From: Luteibacter aegosomatissinici
GTDB taxonomy: Bacteria; Pseudomonadota; Gammaproteobacteria; Xanthomonadales; Rhodanobacteraceae
Direction of reading: 5' to 3'
Length of the DNA: 64,000 nt
NCBI RefSeq assembly: GCF_023078495.1
Contig: NZ_CP095742.1
Coordinates: 3,658,001 to 3,722,000, forward strand
Shown here: piece after piece, positions 8,066 through 16,676 of the stretch
Numbering within the stretch: position 1 is the first letter of the stretch
How the letters are laid out: each line of letters starts with the position of its first letter
Translations under genes and position numbers: made by a program
The notes under the pieces: generated by a model
What the model was told of the DNA's origin: nothing
The model's database searches: none
What the model saw: only the letters and a program-made list of their open reading frames with translations

Positions 8066-9376
8066 TCACTGGCTCTTCAAGTGCAGGCCAGGCGGCACCT
8101 GGCAGGCGCGCCACGCGGGAAACAGGCCGGCGAGCGACGCCGCCACCACCGATAGCACGAATGTCGTCAGCAGCATCGATATATCCATGTGGGCAAGCTG
8201 CGCACTGCGATTGGGGTTGAGGCGGACGAGCCCAAGCCCGGCCCAGGCGAGGCCGAGCCCTACGACACCGCCAGCGAGCCCGACGATCGCCGCCTCGACC
8301 AGCAGTTGGGCAAATATGTGCCGGCGCGATGCGCCGAGAGCCCGGCGCACACCCAACTCGCCTGCGCGGCGCAGGAATTTCGCGAGCATGAGGCCCACTG
8401 TGTTCACGAGGCAAACGACGAAGAACGCGGAGGCAAGCCAGAACTGCAGGCGAACATCGCCAGGCACGACCTGCTTCTCATCGAGCAGCCCCTTTACGCT
8501 GGTCAGTTCAGCGGGCTTCAACAATTCGAAGCGGCCCGATGCATGTTGGACATGAACATAATCATTGAGGTAGGCAAGGTAGGCCTTCACCGCATCGGCG
8601 CTATCCAACTGGACCCAGAACTGCAGCCAGGCACACGGGGCCGATTCCATCAGCGCCTCTTCCGTGCTGCCGGTGCTCCAGCACTGGATGCCACCGGCAC
8701 GCGGCAGCTGCGTGGCACGCGCCGTGGTCAAGGGCAGGTAAATATCCTCGGGGCTGGCGTACGCTCCGGTGTTCAGGTCGTAGAAGTGCGGCACGGGACG
8801 CCAGGGTGCGAGCACGCCAATGATGCGCAGCGACGTGTCGTTAACCTGGATTGAGCGGCCCACGCTATTAGCACCGCCGAACAGCCGCGCGTTTAGCGCA
8901 TCGCTGATGACCGCCACGTGGGCTCGACCTTCATCGTCCGCGGCCGACCAGCCCTGGCCAAACTGGAAGGGCGCACCGAACATGGGAAAGAAATCTGCCG
9001 AAGTGAACCTGGCGGGCATGATGAAGGGATCCACGCCGGGATCGCCCGGCCGGATGGTTGCCTCGCCACCCACCATCAGCGCCTGATGCGTGGCGCGCGC
9101 GGCGTGCAACAACGCCATCCCGTCGGTCCAGGTGAGCTGATCGGGGCGAAGCACTTCGTTCGATGCATCCGAGGCGCGTGGCTCGATGCGAGGCATATAG
9201 ATGCTGCCGCTGCGGCCAGGCAAGGGATCGCCATCCAGCACGTGAAGGGCCGTCAACGTCGTCATGCACGCGCCGATGCCCAAGGCTATCGCGACGACCA
9301 TCAAGGCGGTAAGCACCGGATTGCGGCGCAGGCTGCGCACCGCCATTTCCAGGTAGTACGAGAACTCAGTTCCCAC
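8066..9376 (-). CDS. ABC transporter permease, type A, third pair
   Basis: 436-residue MacB/FtsX-type permease without ATPase domain. The start (YYLEMAVRSLRRNPVLTALMVVAIALGIGACMTT) matches the other two type A proteins of this operon, and the C-terminal end has the conserved FLRRAGELGVRRALGASRRHIFAQLL coupling region. Alignment with its paralogues places the start at GTG 9376, which overlaps the end of the preceding gene by 11 bases; a more upstream ATG only adds antisense-like residues. It pairs with the type B gene one base downstream. Confidence 0.88.
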   Translation of the reverse strand: MGTEFSYYLEMAVRSLRRNPVLTALMVVAIALGIGACMTTLTALHVLDGDPLPGRSGSIYMPRIEPRASDASNEVLRPDQLTWTDGMALLHAARATHQALMVGGEATIRPGDPGVDPFIMPARFTSADFFPMFGAPFQFGQGWSAADDEGRAHVAVISDALNARLFGGANSVGRSIQVNDTSLRIIGVLAPWRPVPHFYDLNTGAYASPEDIYLPLTTARATQLPRAGGIQCWSTGSTEEALMESAPCAWLQFWVQLDSADAVKAYLAYLNDYVHVQHASGRFELLKPAELTSVKGLLDEKQVVPGDVRLQFWLASAFFVVCLVNTVGLMLAKFLRRAGELGVRRALGASRRHIFAQLLVEAAIVGLAGGVVGLGLAWAGLGLVRLNPNRSAQLAHMDISMLLTTFVLSVVAASLAGLFPAWRACQVPPGLHLKSQ

Positions 9377-10586
9377 GGGTGGCCTCGACGGGCGGAACAC
9401 GCGATGCACGCCGCGCGGGAGCATAAACGGCGGCCTGGCCAAGCAACCACAAGGCTATCGCGCCGAGCGGCAGGTAGGCAGCAGGTAACCGCGGCGATTC
9501 ATAGCGCAGCATCAGCACGATGTTGATGCCGTAAGCAAGCACCATCCCGAGTGCGATACCCATCGTGGCCAGCAGGAAGTTCTCGGTCTGGAAATAACGA
9601 AGGACGTCCTGACGGGTGGCACCGAGTGCGCGGCGCACACCGATCTGGCGACGCCGTTGCGACACCCAGAAACTACCCAGGCCCACGATGCCCAGCGCCG
9701 TCACGATGAGCAACGCGACGCAGACACCCACCAGGAGGCCTGCCATCGCGCGGTCACTGGCGAAATAGGCCGCGCGTACTTCGCTGTAGTGGCGCTTGCG
9801 CTGGATCACGCGGTTCGGGTCCATCTCGCGCAGCATCGTACTTGCGGCCTTGAGTACCGCATCACCCTGCCCCGGCTGTACGCGCATGACATAGGTCGCG
9901 CCGATGCCCTCACTCATGCGGACGGGAAGGAGCATGCTTCCGTAGGTGAGTGAGCGGTCCATCACGTTGGGTCGGGCCACATCGCGAACCACGCCGATCA
10001 CGCGCATGGGCTCGCCGCCGTAGTACAGCGTCTTCCCCAGCGCACTGCCGTGGAACAAGCGGTCTTCCATGAACTTCGTGATGATGACCACGTGGGGAAT
10101 CACCACATCCTTGCGACCGCTGGTGATGTCATCGAGCCAGGCATACTCATCCGGGGTGAAATCCCGCCCCTCGAGCAACTGGATGCCCAGCGAATTGATG
10201 AGGCCTTCCCCGTAGAACGCGGTGACGTGCATGACGGGTGCAACCACGTCCTTATCCAGCTTTATCCCATCGTTCCAGGACTCGAACCCGAAGGGCAATT
10301 CGTTGGCCAGGCTGGCATAACGCACACCCGGCAACTGCCGCAGTGCCTGCAGCGTTTCATCCACCCTGCCATGCATGGCGGGCGTGGAGCCAATGTTCAC
10401 CGGCCGCACCTCAACCACATGAGCTTCATCGATACCGCTGGGCGTGTTCATCCAGTCCAGGCGCTGGCGCACCAGGAAGACGGCATTGCACACAATGGCG
10501 CAGGTCAGCGCGATCTCAAGCACCAGGAGGATCGCCGTCACCTTGTGGCGCTTCAGTGTCGAGAGGATCGGTCGGATATCGAGCAT
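9366..10586 (-). CDS. ABC transporter permease, type B, second pair
   Basis: 406 residues, starting MLDIRPILSTLKRHKVTAIL. Same layout as the other type B permeases: an anchor helix, a periplasmic MacB-like domain and three C-terminal helices with VSQRRRQIGVRRALGATRQDVLRYFQTEN. The ATG shares one base with the stop of the type A gene before it (TGATG), so translation is likely coupled. A longer open frame reaches upstream to 11009 but that part only reads through the neighbour in the wrong frame. It is closest to the type B gene at 6850. Confidence 0.9.
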   Translation of the reverse strand: MLDIRPILSTLKRHKVTAILLVLEIALTCAIVCNAVFLVRQRLDWMNTPSGIDEAHVVEVRPVNIGSTPAMHGRVDETLQALRQLPGVRYASLANELPFGFESWNDGIKLDKDVVAPVMHVTAFYGEGLINSLGIQLLEGRDFTPDEYAWLDDITSGRKDVVIPHVVIITKFMEDRLFHGSALGKTLYYGGEPMRVIGVVRDVARPNVMDRSLTYGSMLLPVRMSEGIGATYVMRVQPGQGDAVLKAASTMLREMDPNRVIQRKRHYSEVRAAYFASDRAMAGLLVGVCVALLIVTALGIVGLGSFWVSQRRRQIGVRRALGATRQDVLRYFQTENFLLATMGIALGMVLAYGINIVLMLRYESPRLPAAYLPLGAIALWLLGQAAVYAPARRASRVPPVEATRGN

Positions 10587-11893
10587 CACGGACTCTTCAA
10601 CTGCAGGGCGGGGGTAACCTGGCAAGCACGCCACGCCGGCAGCAGGCCGGCGATCAGCGTGGCGCCAATGGCAATCGCAAACGTTGCGGCAAGCATCGGC
10701 ATGTCCAGGTGGGCGAGCGAGGCGTAGGCATCCGGCTGCTGGCGCACGAGCCACAAACCGCCCAGCGCCATCAGCAAGCCCGCGATGCCGCCCGTCAGGC
10801 CGATCATGCCGGCCTCGATGAGTAACTGCGCGAACACATTGGCGCGCGACGCGCCTAGTGCGCGCCGAACGCCGATCTCCGAGGAACGACGAAGAAATTT
10901 GGCGAGCATGAGACCCACCGTGTTCACCAGGCAAACCGCGAAAAATCCCAGCGCGAGCCAGACCTGGAGATGCACATCGCTGGGCACCACGTGGTTGTAG
11001 TCGAGCCATTCAAGCACGTCGCGCAGGCGGACATTCGGCGGCAAGTGGAAACGTCCTACTGCGACCTGGTCTTGCGAGTAATGGGTCATGAACGCCTTGT
11101 AATCGGCGACCCGGGCCGGATCATCGATCTCGACCCACAACTGGAGCCAGGTGCAATTGGCCGTCTCCAGTGCATCTTCCGTCACCTTGCCACCCTGCCC
11201 CCAACAATCACGTGAGCCGTTGCGCGGGCCTTTGAGGTCACGTGACGTGGTGAGCGGAATGAACAGCTCTTCCGCATCGGCGTAACTGTCGTTCAGATCG
11301 TAGAAGCGCGGGTGCGCTCGCCATGGGTCGATAACACCGACCACCTGAAGGTCCATGCCGTTGTAGCGTACGGTCTTGCCGGTGCTGTCTTCGCCATGGA
11401 ACAGCCGTTCGTTCAACGTCGTACTGATGACCGCGATTCGCGAACGCGCCTCGTCTTCCTTCTCCGACCACGCGTGCCCGTAACGCATGGGCACCTCGAA
11501 CATCGGGAAGAAATCCGCGGTGGTGTAACGGGCCCGTGCGAAGAAGGGCTCGAGGTTCGAGCCAGGCAGCTGTACCGGTGCGATACCGCCGGTCATCAGC
11601 GCCTGGCGGTTGGCTCGCCTGGCCTTGAGCAAGTACATGCCATCCTGCCAGGAGATCTGGTCCGGCGGCTCGCCCTTCGTGTAAAAGCCGTTGTCGGTGT
11701 CACGCGGCTCCAGCTGGGGGTAATACAGCCTGTGGCTCTTGCTCGGGATGGGATCGCCCGACACGACGTGCAGCACCGTCAGGGTGGTCATGCACGCACC
11801 GATCCCCATGGCCACGGCAAGCACCATCAGGGCGGTGAGGGCCTTGCTTCGCTTGAGGCTACGCAAGGCCAGCTCGAGGTAATAACCAAACAT
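10586..11893 (-). CDS. ABC transporter permease, type A, second pair
   Basis: 435 residues beginning MFGYYLELALRSLKRSKALTALMV, followed by a periplasmic MacB-type domain and a C-terminal FtsX domain with FLRRSSEIGVRRALGASRANVFAQLL. ATG 11893 is preceded by GGGAG at five bases; a GTG one codon upstream is less likely. It has no nucleotide-binding domain. Its end overlaps the start of its type B partner. The periplasmic part differs clearly from the other type A proteins, while the membrane parts are well conserved. Confidence 0.9.
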   Translation of the reverse strand: MFGYYLELALRSLKRSKALTALMVLAVAMGIGACMTTLTVLHVVSGDPIPSKSHRLYYPQLEPRDTDNGFYTKGEPPDQISWQDGMYLLKARRANRQALMTGGIAPVQLPGSNLEPFFARARYTTADFFPMFEVPMRYGHAWSEKEDEARSRIAVISTTLNERLFHGEDSTGKTVRYNGMDLQVVGVIDPWRAHPRFYDLNDSYADAEELFIPLTTSRDLKGPRNGSRDCWGQGGKVTEDALETANCTWLQLWVEIDDPARVADYKAFMTHYSQDQVAVGRFHLPPNVRLRDVLEWLDYNHVVPSDVHLQVWLALGFFAVCLVNTVGLMLAKFLRRSSEIGVRRALGASRANVFAQLLIEAGMIGLTGGIAGLLMALGGLWLVRQQPDAYASLAHLDMPMLAATFAIAIGATLIAGLLPAWRACQVTPALQLKSP

Positions 11894-11914
11894 CACAACT
11901 CCCAGGGGTGGTGA

Positions 11915-13135
11915 TCAGACGCTTCGCGTCGCTTCCACGGGTGACACCCTCGATGCACGCAGGGCCGGTGCGAACACCGCCGCCTGGCCGAGCGCGAGCA
12001 ACAGCACGATGCCAACACCGACATAGGTGAACGACACGCGCGGCATCTCGAAGTACTTCAACATCCACTGGCTGAGGCCGAGCGCGAGCACGGTGCCGAC
12101 GGCGACACCCCCCAGCGCGATCAGGAAGTTCTCGGTCATGAAGTAGCTGAGGATGTCGGCGCGGCGTGCACCCAGCGCGCGGCGCACCCCGATCTGCTTG
12201 CGACGCTGGCCCACCCAGAAGCTCGACAGGCCCACGATGCCTGCCGCGGTGATCGCGAGCAGGACGCCGCACACCACCGTCATCAGGATCGCCATGCCGT
12301 GGTCGGCCTCGTACGCGCTGGCACGGACCGTCTCGAACGTACGGATCCCGTACTTTTCAGGCAGGACGCGCATCCGGCTCACGGCATACAGCGCGCCGGG
12401 GATCGCCTTGAACACGGCATCCTGCTGGCCAGGCTTGGTGCGCACCATGAAATGCTGGTAACCGCTGTCAAAGCGAACCGGCATCAAGGTCACGTTATCC
12501 ATGTGGTCGAAGTCGGTCCAGGGCACCGTCAGCTTTTCCATGATGCCGATGATGGTGGACGGCTTGCCCTTCGAGTAATAGATGGTCTTGCCCAACGCAT
12601 CGCCCTTGGGGAAAAGCTTGTCGGCGATCGCCTTGGTGATGATGACCTGCGGCGGGGCCGGCGTGGTCTGCGGTCCCACCGTAACCACCTCGGACGGGTT
12701 GAAGTTACGTCCCGCGATCAGCTTGACGCCCAGGGTTTGCAGAGCCTGCTCGTCGACGAAGTACAGCGCGCTGGGCAGGCTGTCCTTGGTTTTGTCCGGG
12801 TCGACCTGGATGCCGGTGGACCAGCCCCCGCGACGCAGCGGGTAGGCATTCGTCACGTAGGCCGATTCGACGCCTGGAATGTTGCGCAATGCAGCCACGT
12901 CGGTCTTCATCTGCGGGATGAAGCTATCGGGCTTGCCCACGTAACGGTTCTGCACCGCGATGAGGTTCTGCTCGTTGATACCCGTCGGGCGGTTGGCGCG
13001 ATCAATGCGCTGGTGGACGATGAACAGCGCGTTGCACACGATGGCAAGCGTGAGCGCGATCTGTACCGCGATGAGGATAGTGCCGGACTTGTGCCGGCGA
13101 AGTGCGGCCAGGATGGGTTTGATCTGGAGGTTCAT
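11915..13135 (-). CDS. ABC transporter permease, type B, first pair
   Basis: 406 residues beginning MNLQIKPILAALRRHKSGTILIAVQIALTLAIV, a type B MacB/FtsX permease with the C-terminal segment VGQRRKQIGVRRALGARRADILSYFMTEN. It is the most divergent of the three type B proteins, particularly in the periplasmic domain, which suggests this first pair is the ancestral or a separately adapted copy. Twelve bases separate it from its type A partner upstream and 21 from the next pair downstream. Confidence 0.9.
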   Translation of the reverse strand: MNLQIKPILAALRRHKSGTILIAVQIALTLAIVCNALFIVHQRIDRANRPTGINEQNLIAVQNRYVGKPDSFIPQMKTDVAALRNIPGVESAYVTNAYPLRRGGWSTGIQVDPDKTKDSLPSALYFVDEQALQTLGVKLIAGRNFNPSEVVTVGPQTTPAPPQVIITKAIADKLFPKGDALGKTIYYSKGKPSTIIGIMEKLTVPWTDFDHMDNVTLMPVRFDSGYQHFMVRTKPGQQDAVFKAIPGALYAVSRMRVLPEKYGIRTFETVRASAYEADHGMAILMTVVCGVLLAITAAGIVGLSSFWVGQRRKQIGVRRALGARRADILSYFMTENFLIALGGVAVGTVLALGLSQWMLKYFEMPRVSFTYVGVGIVLLLALGQAAVFAPALRASRVSPVEATRSV

Positions 13136-13147
13136 GCCTGCACGCCC

Positions 13148-14455
13148 TCAGTTGGACTTCAGCTGCCACGCCGGCTGCACCTGTGCGGCGCGCCACGTGG
13201 GGTAGAAAGCGGCGATCACGGAAGCCGCGATGGCGGTCAGCAAGGTGAGCGCCACCAGCATGGGATCGATCGTCGCCAGCCTTGAAATGTTCTCGGGGAA
13301 CACGAGCCGGGTGCCGAGGATGCCAAGCCCGGTCAGCACCAGGCCGAGTACGCCACCGGCGATACCGATGGAACCGGCTTCGACAAGGAACTGGGCGTAG
13401 ATATCGCGACGCGATGCACCCAGTGCCCGGCGCACACCGATCTCGGGGGCACGGCGCAGGAACTTCGCAAGCAGCAGCCCCACGGTGTTCACCAGGCAGA
13501 TGATCAGGAAGCCCAGCGACACGACCAGCGAGATGGTCGATTCCTTCGGCACCACCTTCTGCACGTCCAGCCAGTCGGTGACGTTGCGCACCTTCACGTT
13601 GGGCGCCCAGTTCCAGCGACCCGCACGCTGCTGCTCTGCCGCATAGCCGTTGAGGTAGTTGCGGTAGGCGTCGACCTCCGCCGGCGAATCCATCTCGCTC
13701 CACAGCGCGAGCCACACGCACTCGGAGCGCAGGTAGCCGTCCCAGCCCTGCTCGGGTTCCTTCACGCAGTTGTTGTTGCCGTTGGTGGGTAGCTGCAGGT
13801 CGATGGCACGGGTGAACGGCATGTACACGGCGGCGCCTTCGTCGAAACCGCCCGTGTTGGGCACATTGAAGAACACGGGCTGCGGCGACCAGTCATCCAT
13901 GACGCCGACGATGCGAAACAGCCGCCCGTCGAGGTTGATCTGCTTGCCAACGCTCTGCCCGCCGTTGAACACCTTGTCATTCAGGGCCCGGGTGATCACC
14001 ACGACGCTCGAATGCTTCTCGTCGTCATCGCGGGTCCATGGGCCGCCCTGGATGAAGGGCATGTCGAACATGCCGAACATGTCCGCCCCGTTGGCATAAG
14101 CGCCTTCACGCATGGGCAGGCGCGACGCGTCCTCGGGGATGACCGACACGTTCACGGGGTAGACGATCGCCTGGCGGGACGTCTTGTGCGCACGGAGGAT
14201 GGCCGTGGCGTCGATATAGGTCAACGCATCCGGTGGCTCGCCATTTTCGATGTTCTCCGGCCCGAAGGCATCCAGCTGGGTGTTGAACAGCACGCTGGAT
14301 TTCTGCGGGATCGGATCGCGCGAGGTCGCACGGAAGACCGAGTATGTCGTCATGGATGCGGCCACGCCGAAGCCGATGGCCATCACCATCAGGGCGGTAA
14401 GCATCGGGTTCTTGCGCAGGCTGCGCAGGCCCAGCTGGAGGTAATAGGCGAACAT
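13148..14455 (-). CDS. ABC transporter permease, type A, first pair
   Basis: 435 residues beginning MFAYYLQLGLRSLRKNPMLTALMVMAIGFGVAASMTTYSV, with a periplasmic MacB-like domain and C-terminal FtsX helices including FLRRAPEIGVRRALGASRRDIYAQFL. I chose ATG 14455 because GAAGGTGG lies a few bases before it; the longer frame needs a GTG inside that site. It follows the ATPase gene by 29 bases. Together, adaptor, ATPase and this A-B pair form a complete MacAB-type exporter with the ATPase on a separate chain. Confidence 0.9.
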   Translation of the reverse strand: MFAYYLQLGLRSLRKNPMLTALMVMAIGFGVAASMTTYSVFRATSRDPIPQKSSVLFNTQLDAFGPENIENGEPPDALTYIDATAILRAHKTSRQAIVYPVNVSVIPEDASRLPMREGAYANGADMFGMFDMPFIQGGPWTRDDDEKHSSVVVITRALNDKVFNGGQSVGKQINLDGRLFRIVGVMDDWSPQPVFFNVPNTGGFDEGAAVYMPFTRAIDLQLPTNGNNNCVKEPEQGWDGYLRSECVWLALWSEMDSPAEVDAYRNYLNGYAAEQQRAGRWNWAPNVKVRNVTDWLDVQKVVPKESTISLVVSLGFLIICLVNTVGLLLAKFLRRAPEIGVRRALGASRRDIYAQFLVEAGSIGIAGGVLGLVLTGLGILGTRLVFPENISRLATIDPMLVALTLLTAIAASVIAAFYPTWRAAQVQPAWQLKSN

Positions 14456-14484
14456 GGGTGCCACCTTCGGCGCGGGGCCAGGGA

Positions 14485-15201
14485 TCAGGAGCGGGCGGTA
14501 TGGGCGTGGCCGTGCGCGTGGAAGCGCGGCTCTTCGGACAGGTCAACCACCTGGCCATCGATCACGTGTACGTTGCGCTGCGCACGGGCGGCCAGTTCCG
14601 GATCGTGGGTGACCATGACGATGGTGGCACCCTCGCGATGGATCTCCTCGAGCAGTTCCATCACGCCACGGGCCATCTGCGTATCCAGGTTACCGGTGGG
14701 TTCGTCGGCCAGCAGCAGGCGAGGTGAACCAGCCAGTGCGCGGGCGATGGCGACGCGCTGCTGCTGGCCGCCGGAGAGTTCCGCCGGGTAATGGCGGGCG
14801 CGGGCGGCCAGGCCTACGCGCTCGAGCGCGTCCATGATCCGCTGCTTGCGTTCGGCCGCCTTCATGCCGCGATAGCGCAGCGGCACTTCCACGTTATCGA
14901 ACACGTTCAGGTCGGGGATCAGGTTGAACGCCTGGAAGATGAAGCCGATCTTCTCGTTACGGATCTTCGAGCGCGCGTTGTCGTTGAGCTGGCTCACCTC
15001 GATGCCGTCGAGGTGGTATTCGCCACCGGTGAAGGTCTCGAGCAAGCCGGCGATGGTGAGGAACGTGGTCTTGCCCGAACCGGACGGCCCGGTGACGGCG
15101 ACGAATTCGCCCTCCTTCACATCGATATTGAAATCGCGCAACGCGTAGGTCTCGACAACTTCCGTGCGGTAGACCTTGGCAAGGTGGTTCATCTTCAACA
15201 T
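14485..15201 (-). CDS. ABC transporter ATP-binding protein (LolD/MacB type)
   Basis: 238-residue nucleotide-binding subunit that powers the neighbouring permeases from the cytoplasm. Visible motifs: Walker A GPSGSGKTT, Q-loop in IFQAFNLIPDLNVFDNVEVPL, signature LSGGQQQR, Walker B LLLADEPTGNLD, and the switch His in VMVTHDPELA. The spacing is that of the MacB/LolD/FtsE group. Start ATG 15201 (MLKMNHLAKVYRT) has GAGGGA six bases before it; the open frame extends 21 codons further without support. It is the only ATPase in the operon, so it probably serves all six permeases. Confidence 0.93.
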   Translation of the reverse strand: MLKMNHLAKVYRTEVVETYALRDFNIDVKEGEFVAVTGPSGSGKTTFLTIAGLLETFTGGEYHLDGIEVSQLNDNARSKIRNEKIGFIFQAFNLIPDLNVFDNVEVPLRYRGMKAAERKQRIMDALERVGLAARARHYPAELSGGQQQRVAIARALAGSPRLLLADEPTGNLDTQMARGVMELLEEIHREGATIVMVTHDPELAARAQRNVHVIDGQVVDLSEEPRFHAHGHAHTARS

Positions 15202-15232
15202 GGCATATCCCTCGTTGGAAAAGGTTGGGCGG

Positions 15233-16504
15233 TCAGCGGGCGATGGCGACGTGCTTGGCGTCACCGAAGGTGTCGGCGCCGGAGATGACGATCTTGTCGC
15301 CTTCCTTCAGGCCGTCCAGGATTTCGACCTTGTCGATGCTGCTGGCACCGACACGGATGTCACGACGATCGGCCATGCCGTCATTGACGACGTAGGCATA
15401 GCGGCCTGCACTTTCATCGACGAACGAGCCGCGCTGCACGGTAAGCACATTGGCGCGGCTATCGAGCAGGATGCGCACCGAAAGGCGCTGGCTCTGGCGC
15501 AGCTGCTGCGGGGACTGGCCATCGAAGCGCAGCCGTGCAGCGACTTCACCGTTCACCACTTCGGGTGAGATGGCGCTGACCTTGCCCTTCCATTCCTTGC
15601 CGTTACCGGTGATTTCGCCCGGCATGCCAATCGCGAGGTCGCGGGCGAAGCTCTCAGGTACTTTCATTTCGACTTCGAGCGCGGTCAGGTCGATCACGCT
15701 CACCAGCTGGGCATCCTTCGCCACCGTGGCGCGCTCGGCGATAAACAGCTGGCCGACCTGGCCATCGACCGGTGACTTCACATTGAGGTCCTCGACCTGG
15801 CGTTGCAGATCCTTGACCAGCAACTCCTGGCGATCGTGTGCGAGCTTCTTGGACTGGATTTCGAAGGTCAGGCTGCTGTTATCGATCGTCATGTCCGACT
15901 GGGCGTGCTTCTGCGTGATCGCCGCCTTGTCGAGCGTGGACTTGGCCTTGTCGACATCAAAGTTCGAGACGGCGCCCTTGTCGAACGCGCCCTGGTACCG
16001 CTTAAGGTCGCGCTCGGCGGCTGTCTGGTCCACGACGGCGTTATCGAATGCCTTTTGCAGCTCCGCGCGCTTCTTCGTGGCGTCCACCTTGGCCCGCAGG
16101 TACTCCACTTCCATCGCATCGGCGGCGGATTGTTCCTGGGCGAGCTTGTTGGTGAGTTCCGGGCTGGTGACGATCGCGAGGACCTGACCCTTCTTCACCA
16201 CGTCGCCGGCGTGTACCTGCATGACCACGGCGCCGCCGTACGGTGCGTAAAGCGTAGGGCTGACTGCGGCGACAACCTTGCCTTCCGCGGCGATGTCGCG
16301 AACGAAGGCGCCGCGGGTCACGGTGCCGAACGACAGGCGCGATGCACTTACCGAGGTATCGGCGGAGAACATCGTGGTGATCTTGGGGATGGAGAAGCCG
16401 AGCGCCACCAACACAGCCAATCCGCCACCGGCGATGAGCAGTTTGCGGTGGCGGTTGGGACGAACCTCGACGAGGCGGTCCTGCGCGGCGGTATCTCGGA
16501 TCAT
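15233..16504 (-). CDS. Periplasmic adaptor (HlyD/MacA-type membrane fusion protein)
   Basis: 423 residues: short cytoplasmic N-terminus, one membrane anchor (about 22-42, LLIAGGGLAVLVALGFSI), biotinyl-lipoyl-like half motifs (YAPYGGAVVMQVHAGDVVKKGQVLAIV and later LNVKSPVDGQVGQLFI), a long coiled-coil hairpin between them, then beta-barrel and membrane-proximal domains. This is the MacA/HlyD layout linking inner-membrane ABC permeases to an outer-membrane channel such as TolC; no TolC gene lies in the window. It is the first gene of the operon, about 24 bases after the predicted sigma-54 transcription start. Confidence 0.92.
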   Translation of the reverse strand: MIRDTAAQDRLVEVRPNRHRKLLIAGGGLAVLVALGFSIPKITTMFSADTSVSASRLSFGTVTRGAFVRDIAAEGKVVAAVSPTLYAPYGGAVVMQVHAGDVVKKGQVLAIVTSPELTNKLAQEQSAADAMEVEYLRAKVDATKKRAELQKAFDNAVVDQTAAERDLKRYQGAFDKGAVSNFDVDKAKSTLDKAAITQKHAQSDMTIDNSSLTFEIQSKKLAHDRQELLVKDLQRQVEDLNVKSPVDGQVGQLFIAERATVAKDAQLVSVIDLTALEVEMKVPESFARDLAIGMPGEITGNGKEWKGKVSAISPEVVNGEVAARLRFDGQSPQQLRQSQRLSVRILLDSRANVLTVQRGSFVDESAGRYAYVVNDGMADRRDIRVGASSIDKVEILDGLKEGDKIVISGADTFGDAKHVAIAR

Positions 16505-16537
16505 GGCTGTTTCCCTGATGAACTTGCTGGTGTCTTC

Positions 16538-16554
16538 AGCAAGCCGCGTGCCAA
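16538..16554 (-). promoter_or_regulatory. Sigma-54 (RpoN) promoter of the efflux operon
   Basis: On the minus strand TTGGCACGCGGCTTGCT matches the -24/-12 consensus TTGGCACG-N4-TTGCW at every fixed position, with the GG and GC elements ten bases apart as required. The transcription start would be near 16527, giving a leader of about 24 bases before the adaptor ATG at 16504. The operon's own NtrC-type regulator with GAYTGA is the natural activator. Confidence 0.9.
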
Positions 16555-16592
16555 CTGGGGAAATAGCTTTATTTCAGAGAGTTAGAAGCGCA

Positions 16593-16633
16593 TGTCCGCA
16601 CAGGAGGGGTGTCCGCGGACAGGTGTCCGGACA
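16593..16633. promoter_or_regulatory. Tandem palindromes, probable activator sites of the sigma-54 promoter
   Basis: Three related sites lie in a row: TGTCCGCACA (16593-16602, imperfect), TGTCCGCGGACA (16610-16621, perfect) and TGTCCGGACA (16624-16633, perfect). Their centres lie about 70-100 bases upstream of the predicted start, the usual place for enhancer sites of NtrC-type activators. Binding by the regulator at 5455-6789 is inferred. Confidence 0.75.
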
Positions 16634-16658
16634 GTGACCACTCGTGCCGTGGTCACTG
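16632..16658. other. 9-bp inverted repeat between the 187-residue gene and the sigma-54 operon
   Basis: CAGTGACCA and TGGTCACTG are exact inverted arms around nine bases. It lies 19 bases after the minus-strand stop at 16677, so it may end that transcript, although no T-run follows. It directly touches the palindrome array, so a regulatory role is equally possible. Confidence 0.5.
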
Positions 16659-16676
16659 TAGGAGCGCGCGACAGGT

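Noticed and set aside
10587-11009. N-terminal extension of the type B permease of the second pair
   Set aside because: The extra residues come from reading the type A gene in another frame; all type B paralogues start at the M.(L/I)..PIL position.
4050-16504. The efflux operon as a lipoprotein-release (Lol) system
   Set aside because: The ATPase is LolD-like, but six large-domain permeases, a HlyD-type adaptor and two-component control fit MacAB-type export better than LolCDE.
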